Origin: Bifidobacteriaceae bacterium
Lineage (GTDB): Bacteria; Actinomycetota; Actinomycetes; Actinomycetales; WQXJ01
NCBI GenBank assembly: GCA_031279575.1
Contig: JAITIG010000040.1
Coordinates: 1-6,030 of the forward strand
Length of the DNA stretch: 6,030 bases
Reading direction: 5' to 3'
Positions 1 to 3,311 of this stretch are shown here, piece by piece. Within the stretch, counting starts at the first letter, position 1; each line of letters begins with the position of its first letter. The translations under genes and the position numbers were made by a program. The notes below the pieces were generated by a model, which was not told the DNA's origin, did no database searches, and saw only the letters and a program-made list of their open reading frames with translations.

Positions 1-1400
1 CTGCGGGTGGGGCTTGGGCTGGGGCTGAGGCTGGGGGTGCGGCTGGGGGTGAGGCTGGGGCCGCGGGTGGGGCTGGGGCTGGTGGAAGCCGGGGAGCGGG
101 CGCTCTTGTCGCGGCTCGACTGCTCCACCGCCTGGTCGACCCACTGCCAGGCCGCCTGCCGGGTGACATTGCGGGTGGCGTTGCCCTCCACCTGGCGGCG
201 GTAGGACTCGGTCAGGTCGCCCTCCAAGTCATAGCTGGTGCGCTCGTCCAGCCGGGACAGCTCCAAGCCGAACACGGCCTGGGGAATGCCCCGGTAGATC
301 GCCACCTTGCCATCGGCCGCGCCAACGTAAAACTGGTCCTGGGACCAGGCGTAAGCCCAGTACAGCGCGCCTGCGGCGGCCGCCATCAAGGCCAAAATGA
401 GGGCCGTGGCCGCCAGGCGCCCGCCAAGCGGCGCCCGGCGGCGCGCGCCCGCCAACTCGGCCTCAAGGCCGCGCCGCCGGCCCCGCCGGCCGCCGGGGCG
501 GCCAGCAGGCCGGCCACCGGCCCGCTCGGCCCCCGCCCCGGCGGCGGCCGCGGCCAGCGAGGCGGCCTTGGCGGCGGCGCCGCCGCCGCCCCGGGTGGGG
601 CGGTCCCGGTCGATCGCCGCCGCCCCCGCCACCTGGGCGGCAGTCGAGGGGGCCTGGTCGGCCGCCAGGCCGTCCAAGTCCACAATGTCCGCCACCACGC
701 AGGTGATGTTGTCCGGGCCGCCGCCGCGCAAAGCCAACTCGATCAGCGCGTCAGCGCACTGGTCCGGGTCTTCTTGCTCAACCAGCGTTCGCTCCAAAGT
801 GGCCGCCGAGACCACCCCCGAGAGCCCGTCCGAGCACAGCAGCCAGCGGTCGCCCGGCTCTGCTTTGCGCACCGAGATGTCCAAACCGGAAGACAACTCG
901 ACATCGCCCAGCACGCGCAGCAGGAGCGAGCGCTGGGGGTGGCGCTCGGCCTGCTCCGGTTCCAGCTTGCCGACATCGACCAGGTATTGGACAAACGTGT
1001 GGTCGGCTGTGACCTGCTCAAAGACGGCATCGCGCAGCAGATAGGCGCGGGAGTCGCCAATGTGCCCCAAAATCAAGCGGTCGCCGCTGCGCAGCAGGCA
1101 GGTGATGGTGGTGCCCAGGCCGGCCAGCTCCGGGTCTTCTTCGACCCTTTCCAGCAGCTCGTCGTGGGCGCCTTCGACCGCCGCCGCCAAAGCCAACGCG
1201 CCCTGGTCCGAGGTGGGGGTCTCCTCATCGAGTTCCGCCAGGTGGGCGATGGCCACCGAGGAGGCGATGTCGCCGCCGGCGTGGCCGCCCATGCCGTCCG
1301 CCACCACCAGCAGATGCGGCCCGGCGTAGGCCGAATCCTGGTTGTTGGCGCGCGTCAAACCGATATCGGAGCGCACCGCGTAGCGCAGGGCGATGGTCAC
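1..1400 (-). CDS. pstP: PP2C-family Ser/Thr protein phosphatase PstP, 3' end outside the window
   Basis: This is the metal-dependent phosphatase that reverses Ser/Thr kinase phosphorylation at the actinobacterial cell membrane. The frame is open from a GTG at 1398-1400 to the left edge (466 codons seen, no stop). The PP2C catalytic domain covers about residues 6-238. Visible motifs are RSDIGLTRANNQD (10-22), the metal-binding DGMGGH (35-40), GDSRAYLL (115-122), CSDG (189-192) and GGPDN (227-231). A Gly/Ala/Arg/Pro-rich linker of about 90 residues leads to one membrane helix (about 329-352). An extracytoplasmic part follows that begins QFYVG and includes VAIYRGIPQ, as in known PstP proteins. 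It then becomes a Ser/Pro/Thr-rich tail that is cut by the window edge. GTG is chosen because the next in-frame Met (residue 36) would remove the first metal motif; a GAGG lies just upstream. The gene starts 1 nt after the fhaB stop, so translation is probably coupled. NQD in place of the textbook NED appears to be a common variant in actinobacterial PstP. Confidence 0.96.
   Translation of the reverse strand, partial: MTIALRYAVRSDIGLTRANNQDSAYAGPHLLVVADGMGGHAGGDIASSVAIAHLAELDEETPTSDQGALALAAAVEGAHDELLERVEEDPELAGLGTTITCLLRSGDRLILGHIGDSRAYLLRDAVFEQVTADHTFVQYLVDVGKLEPEQAERHPQRSLLLRVLGDVELSSGLDISVRKAEPGDRWLLCSDGLSGVVSAATLERTLVEQEDPDQCADALIELALRGGGPDNITCVVADIVDLDGLAADQAPSTAAQVAGAAAIDRDRPTRGGGGAAAKAASLAAAAAGAGAERAGGRPAGRPGGRRGRRRGLEAELAGARRRAPLGGRLAATALILALMAAAAGALYWAYAWSQDQFYVGAADGKVAIYRGIPQAVFGLELSRLDERTSYDLEGDLTESYRRQVEGNATRNVTRQAAWQWVDQAVEQSSRDKSARSPASTSPSPTRGPSLTPSRTPSLSPSPSPTR
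5..78 (+). repeat. G-rich low-complexity tract with two G-quadruplex motifs, antisense to the pstP tail
   Basis: The plus strand here repeats GGGGCTG/GGGGTG-like units. Two stretches fit the G3+N1-7 rule for a quadruplex: G-runs at 5-7, 9-12, 16-18, 21-24, and at 57-60, 65-67, 69-72, 75-78. On the minus strand the same bases encode the Ser/Pro/Thr-rich tail of PstP (SPSPT and TPS units), so the repeat is explained by coding. Quadruplex formation would be on the template strand and is inferred only from the pattern. Confidence 0.6.
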
Positions 1401-1401
1401 G

Positions 1402-2016
1402 CTACCTCAGCACCTCCAGCGTTGTGTTCCCTATCCTGATGGACTGGCCGGCCGCCAGCTCGCGCGGGCCAGCAATTCTCTCACGGCCCACAAAAGTGCC
1501 GTTGGTCGAGCCGAGGTCCTCCAACACCCAAACCCCGCCGCGGGGCACCACCTGGGCGTGGCGGCCGGAGGCGAACTCGTCGTCCAGCACCAGGTTGGCG
1601 GTCGATGAGCGCCCAATCACCACCGGGGCGCGGTCCAGCGGCAGGCTGGTGCCGCGCAGCGGGCCGGTCTTGACAACCAGCCGGGTGGGAACCTCGCCGC
1701 CCGCCGCCTCGCGCCGCCCGCCGCCGGGCCTGGCCGGTCCCGGGCCGCCCACCGGGATGGGCGCCGCCCCTGCCGCAAGCCCTGGCGCGCCGCCCGCGGC
1801 GGGCGCCAGGGGGGCGCCGCGGGCGAACTCGGCCGGCATGGGCACGCGCCCGCGCCGCCGGCCGGCCCGGGGCTGGCCTGGGCCGGCCGGCGGGTCGCGC
1901 CGGGTGATGGTGGTGCCGTAAACGTCCCGCCGCAGCACAGCCAGCGCGGCGAACACAAAGAGCCACAGGAAGGCCAGGTAGCCCAGTCTTAGCAGCGAGA
2001 CGGATAGCTCTCCCAT
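1402..2016 (-). CDS. fhaB: FHA-domain membrane protein FhaB (FipA family)
   Basis: A 204-residue protein with an N-terminal membrane helix (about residues 11-28, rich in Leu/Phe/Trp) followed by RRDVYG, then a Pro/Gly/Ala/Arg-rich linker (about 41-110) and a C-terminal FHA domain (about 111-204). FHA domains bind phosphothreonine peptides. The hallmark residues are present: GRSS (135-138), SGRH (150-153) and LGSTNGT (168-174). The architecture matches mycobacterial FhaB/FipA, which takes part in cell division under PknA/PknB control. The linker is longer than in the mycobacterial protein, whose total length is about 155 residues. The ATG at 2014-2016 is used; the ribosome site is weak (an AGG about 10 nt upstream), which suits coupling to fhaA, whose stop lies 23 nt before the start. 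The stop is 1 nt before the pstP GTG. TTITRR (35-40) after the helix offers possible phosphorylation sites, which is speculation. Confidence 0.95.
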   Translation of the reverse strand: MGELSVSLLRLGYLAFLWLFVFAALAVLRRDVYGTTITRRDPPAGPGQPRAGRRRGRVPMPAEFARGAPLAPAAGGAPGLAAGAAPIPVGGPGPARPGGGRREAAGGEVPTRLVVKTGPLRGTSLPLDRAPVVIGRSSTANLVLDDEFASGRHAQVVPRGGVWVLEDLGSTNGTFVGRERIAGPRELAAGQSIRIGNTTLEVLR

Positions 2017-2039
2017 GTATCGAAACCTAGTAATCCCGT

Positions 2040-2756
2040 TTATTCCGTGTTGAATCCCGAATCTGCCGACTCCCCCGTCCAGAAGACGACATGCGTGCGC
2101 CCAACCGTGATGGTGTTGCCGTCCACCAGCAGCGCGTTGGTGATGCGGTGCCCCTCGACGAAGGTGCCGTTGGTCGAGCCCAGGTCGGTGGCGATGGGGC
2201 CATCGGCGGTCAGGCGGATCTCGACGTGGCGCCGGGAGACCCCGGTGTCCTCCACAATGATGTCCGCGTCCGAGCCCCGGCCGATCACCGTGACCGGCCC
2301 GGTCAGCAGGTAGCGCTGGCCGTCGATGTCGACAATCGGGTGCCGGGTGGAGGCGGCGGCCGGCCCGGCGGGGGCCACCGCCCCGCGCACCGTCTCAGAG
2401 CGGACGTGGAACACCCCGACCTCAAGATCGGGATCCTCCTCGAAGGTGACAGACACCGGCCCCACAAAGGCGTAGCGCTGCGAGGCGGCGTGCTGCGCCA
2501 CCCCCTCTTGGAGCTCCTCGCCCATCGCCTCGGCGCCCCATTCCAGGATGCGGTCGAAGTCTTGCGGCGAGAGCTCGATGACGAACTCGTTGGGCACCAC
2601 GGCGCGGCCGCGGGCCAGCACAGCGGCTTTCTCGTCCAACTCGCGCCTGAGCGCTGAGGCCAGGTCCACAGGTTTCACCTCACTACGTGACGCTTTGGCG
2701 AAGGCGCCATTGACCGCGCGCTCCACGCCCTTCTCGAATCGGTCGAGGAATGCCAT
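2040..2756 (-). CDS. fhaA: DUF3662 and FHA domain protein FhaA
   Basis: Counted from the ATG at 2756, this is a 238-residue soluble protein. Residues 1 to about 120 form the FhaA N-terminal domain (DUF3662), with the recognisable opening FLDRFEKGVERAVNGAFA and the PNEFVIELSPQDF segment (55-67). A short Ala/Gly/Pro linker (about 124-138) leads to an FHA domain (about 140-228) with GRGSDAD (159-165), SRRH (174-177) and DLGSTNGTF (191-199), the phosphothreonine-binding residues. In mycobacteria FhaA uses its FHA domain to bind phosphorylated MviN and so regulates peptidoglycan synthesis. The linker here is only about 15 residues, whereas the mycobacterial protein has several hundred. An in-frame ATG at 2822 is rejected as start: it would add 22 residues unlike the family and lacks a ribosome site. 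The one at 2756 follows GGGGAGGG by 8 nt. This is the first gene of the fhaA-fhaB-pstP operon. Confidence 0.95.
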   Translation of the reverse strand: MAFLDRFEKGVERAVNGAFAKASRSEVKPVDLASALRRELDEKAAVLARGRAVVPNEFVIELSPQDFDRILEWGAEAMGEELQEGVAQHAASQRYAFVGPVSVTFEEDPDLEVGVFHVRSETVRGAVAPAGPAAASTRHPIVDIDGQRYLLTGPVTVIGRGSDADIIVEDTGVSRRHVEIRLTADGPIATDLGSTNGTFVEGHRITNALLVDGNTITVGRTHVVFWTGESADSGFNTE

Positions 2757-2764
2757 ACCCCCAT

Positions 2765-2772
2765 CCCTCCCC
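2765..2772 (-). promoter_or_regulatory. Ribosome binding site of fhaA
   Basis: The minus strand reads GGGGAGGG, ending 8 nt before the ATG at 2754-2756. It matches the 3' end of 16S rRNA well and decides the fhaA start in favour of 2756 over the upstream ATG at 2822. Confidence 0.8.
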
Positions 2773-2792
2773 ACTTGCTTTCGGCTGTGACA

Positions 2793-2798
2793 ATCGTA
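2793..2798 (-). promoter_or_regulatory. Candidate -10 element for the fhaA operon
   Basis: The minus strand reads TACGAT, a fit to the TANNNT form of actinobacterial -10 boxes. It would start transcription near 2786, giving a leader of about 30 nt that contains the fhaA ribosome site. No good -35 hexamer lies 16-18 nt upstream (TGGGCG there), so this is a candidate only. Confidence 0.3.
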
Positions 2799-2873
2799 AC
2801 GACTCCGCCGCGCGCCGCCCATAGCTTGAAGGATCTGGTTGCCCGCCGCGGTTCCACCCTAGTTAACGATCCA

Positions 2874-2882
2874 TGCTAACCT
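2874..2882 (+). promoter_or_regulatory. Candidate extended -10 promoter of tRNA-Leu
   Basis: TGCTAACCT fits an extended -10 (TGN plus TANNNT). It would place the transcript start near 2889, about 4 nt before the mature tRNA end. The -35 region is weak (TTCCAC at 2852-2857, spacer 19). Confidence 0.3.
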
Positions 2883-2892
2883 CGTGCTTTGC

Positions 2893-2979
2893 GCGCGAGT
2901 GGCGGAATAGGCAGACGCGCACGGTTCAGGTCCGTGTGCCCGCAAGGGCGTGGGGGTTCAACTCCCCCCTCGCGCACCA
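2893..2979 (+). tRNA. tRNA-Leu, anticodon CAG
   Basis: A complete class II tRNA of 87 nt including the encoded CCA (2977-2979). The acceptor stem pairs GCGCGAG (2893-2899) with CTCGCGC (2969-2975), with discriminator A2976. The D stem is GCG (2902-2904) with CGC (2916-2918). The anticodon stem is CACGG (2920-2924) with CCGTG (2932-2936), and its loop TTCAGGT holds anticodon CAG (2927-2929), followed by G. The long variable arm (2937-2951) has a GCCC/GGGC stem. The T arm is GGGGG-TTCAACT-CCCCC (2952-2968). The long variable arm, the anticodon and discriminator A all indicate leucine, decoding CUG, which is the main leucine codon of a high-GC genome. It is divergent from fhaA, the same arrangement as the tRNA-Leu next to mycobacterial fhaA. 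Confidence 0.97.
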
Positions 2980-2983
2980 AACA

Positions 2984-3016
2984 GCATCCAAACGGCATCC
3001 CAGCAGCATCCCAGCC
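2984..3016 (+). repeat. Three tandem 11-bp units downstream of tRNA-Leu
   Basis: GCATCC recurs at 2984, 2995 and 3006 at an exact 11-bp period. The units are GCATCCAAACG, GCATCCCAGCA and GCATCCCAGCC. The array begins 5 nt after the tRNA CCA end, so it lies in the tRNA 3' trailer. Its function is unknown; a period of about one helical turn could suit a protein binding along one DNA face, or it may be chance slippage. Confidence 0.6.
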
Positions 3017-3019
3017 TCC

Positions 3020-3034
3020 CCGGGCGCTGCCCGG
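3020..3034 (+). terminator. GC-rich hairpin, possible tRNA-Leu terminator
   Basis: A perfect 6-bp stem, CCGGGC (3020-3025) with GCCCGG (3029-3034), closes a 3-nt loop about 40 nt after the tRNA. No T-run follows, so this would be a U-less terminator of the kind often proposed in actinobacteria, or only a trailer structure. Confidence 0.35.
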
Positions 3035-3035
3035 C

Positions 3036-3070
3036 GGCGCCAAAGACCGCGCCCGGCAGGCGCCAAGGAC
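3036..3070. repeat. Direct repeat of a 12-mer
   Basis: GGCGCCAAAGAC (3036-3047) and GGCGCCAAGGAC (3059-3070) match at 11 of 12 bases, offset by 23 bp. Both start with the palindrome GGCGCC. No function is evident. Confidence 0.4.
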
Positions 3071-3075
3071 TTTGG

Positions 3076-3097
3076 TCTCACTCGACTGAGAAGTTTT
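3076..3097 (+). terminator. Weak hairpin with short T-run
   Basis: TCTCA (3076-3080) pairs with TGAGA (3087-3091) around a 6-nt loop, and TTTT follows at 3094-3097. The 5-bp stem is weak for a terminator. The T-run is also the start of a DnaA-box-like site, so the match may be coincidental. Confidence 0.25.
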
Positions 3098-3255
3098 CCA
3101 CAGGCTTATCCACCGATTGGGTGTCCGCCCAGCACTCCCCTGTGGCTAACTTGGCCGCGCCTGTGAGTTTTGTGCGGCGGAACCAGTGGATAACGTGCTG
3201 ACCTGCGAAAACACCGCCGCAGCCGGTTTTAGCTGCGGAGACGCGCTGTGGATAA
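3094..3255. other. Cluster of five DnaA-box-like 9-mers in a convergent intergenic region
   Basis: Measured against the DnaA box TTATCCACA there are five hits with at most one mismatch. On the plus strand these are TTTTCCACA (3094-3102) and TTATCCACC (3106-3114). Read on the minus strand they are TTAGCCACA (3141-3149), TTATCCACT (3185-3193) and the exact box TTATCCACA (3247-3255). The two left boxes are 12 bp apart and face the three right ones. By simple probability about 0.07 such hits are expected in the 332-bp gap, taking both strands and equal base use. GC content of 3091-3270 is about 58% by hand count, clearly below the neighbouring genes. The region lies between the 3' ends of tRNA-Leu and the kinase, so promoter control is unlikely. 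A DnaA titration site or origin-related element is the better reading. No dnaA or dnaN is present in the window, and no clear AT-rich unwinding element is seen. Confidence 0.7.
3208..3238 (-). terminator. Possible intrinsic terminator of the kinase gene
   Basis: CCGCAGC (3217-3223) and GCTGCGG (3232-3238) form a perfect 7-bp stem with an 8-nt loop. On the minus strand the stem is followed, after a few bases, by TTTT (3208-3211). It lies about 75 nt after the kinase stop. The T-run is short and set off from the stem by CGGTG, so efficiency is uncertain. It sits between two of the DnaA-box-like sites. Confidence 0.4.
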
Positions 3256-3311
3256 GTTCTTGGTACACTCTGGCCCCCGCGCGGGCGGCAGCCGGCGGCG
3301 GGGCGGCGCGT

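Noticed and set aside
397..1439. Plus-strand open frames of 215 and 221 residues
   Set aside because: They overlap the pstP catalytic domain in antisense and have Ala/Arg/Ser-rich or Gln/Ala-rich compositions with no recognisable motif.
2757..2822. Upstream ATG start for fhaA at 2822
   Set aside because: It has no ribosome site, adds residues unlike the family, and would bury the strong GGGGAGGG site that precedes the ATG at 2756.
3162..3170. A sixth DnaA-box-like site (TGTGAGTTT)
   Set aside because: Its reverse complement differs from the consensus at four of nine positions.
2873..3201. Short plus-strand open frames of 66-97 residues over the tRNA region
   Set aside because: They run through the tRNA-Leu gene and have no sensible product.
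3263..3268. TACACT as a plus-strand -10 promoter element
   Set aside because: No -35 element is at a suitable distance, and it would only drive transcription antisense to the kinase.
3276..3285. CCCGCGCGGG palindrome as a kinase terminator
   Set aside because: It has no loop-forming centre and no T-run, and can arise by chance in GC-only sequence. The hairpin at 3217-3238 is the better candidate.
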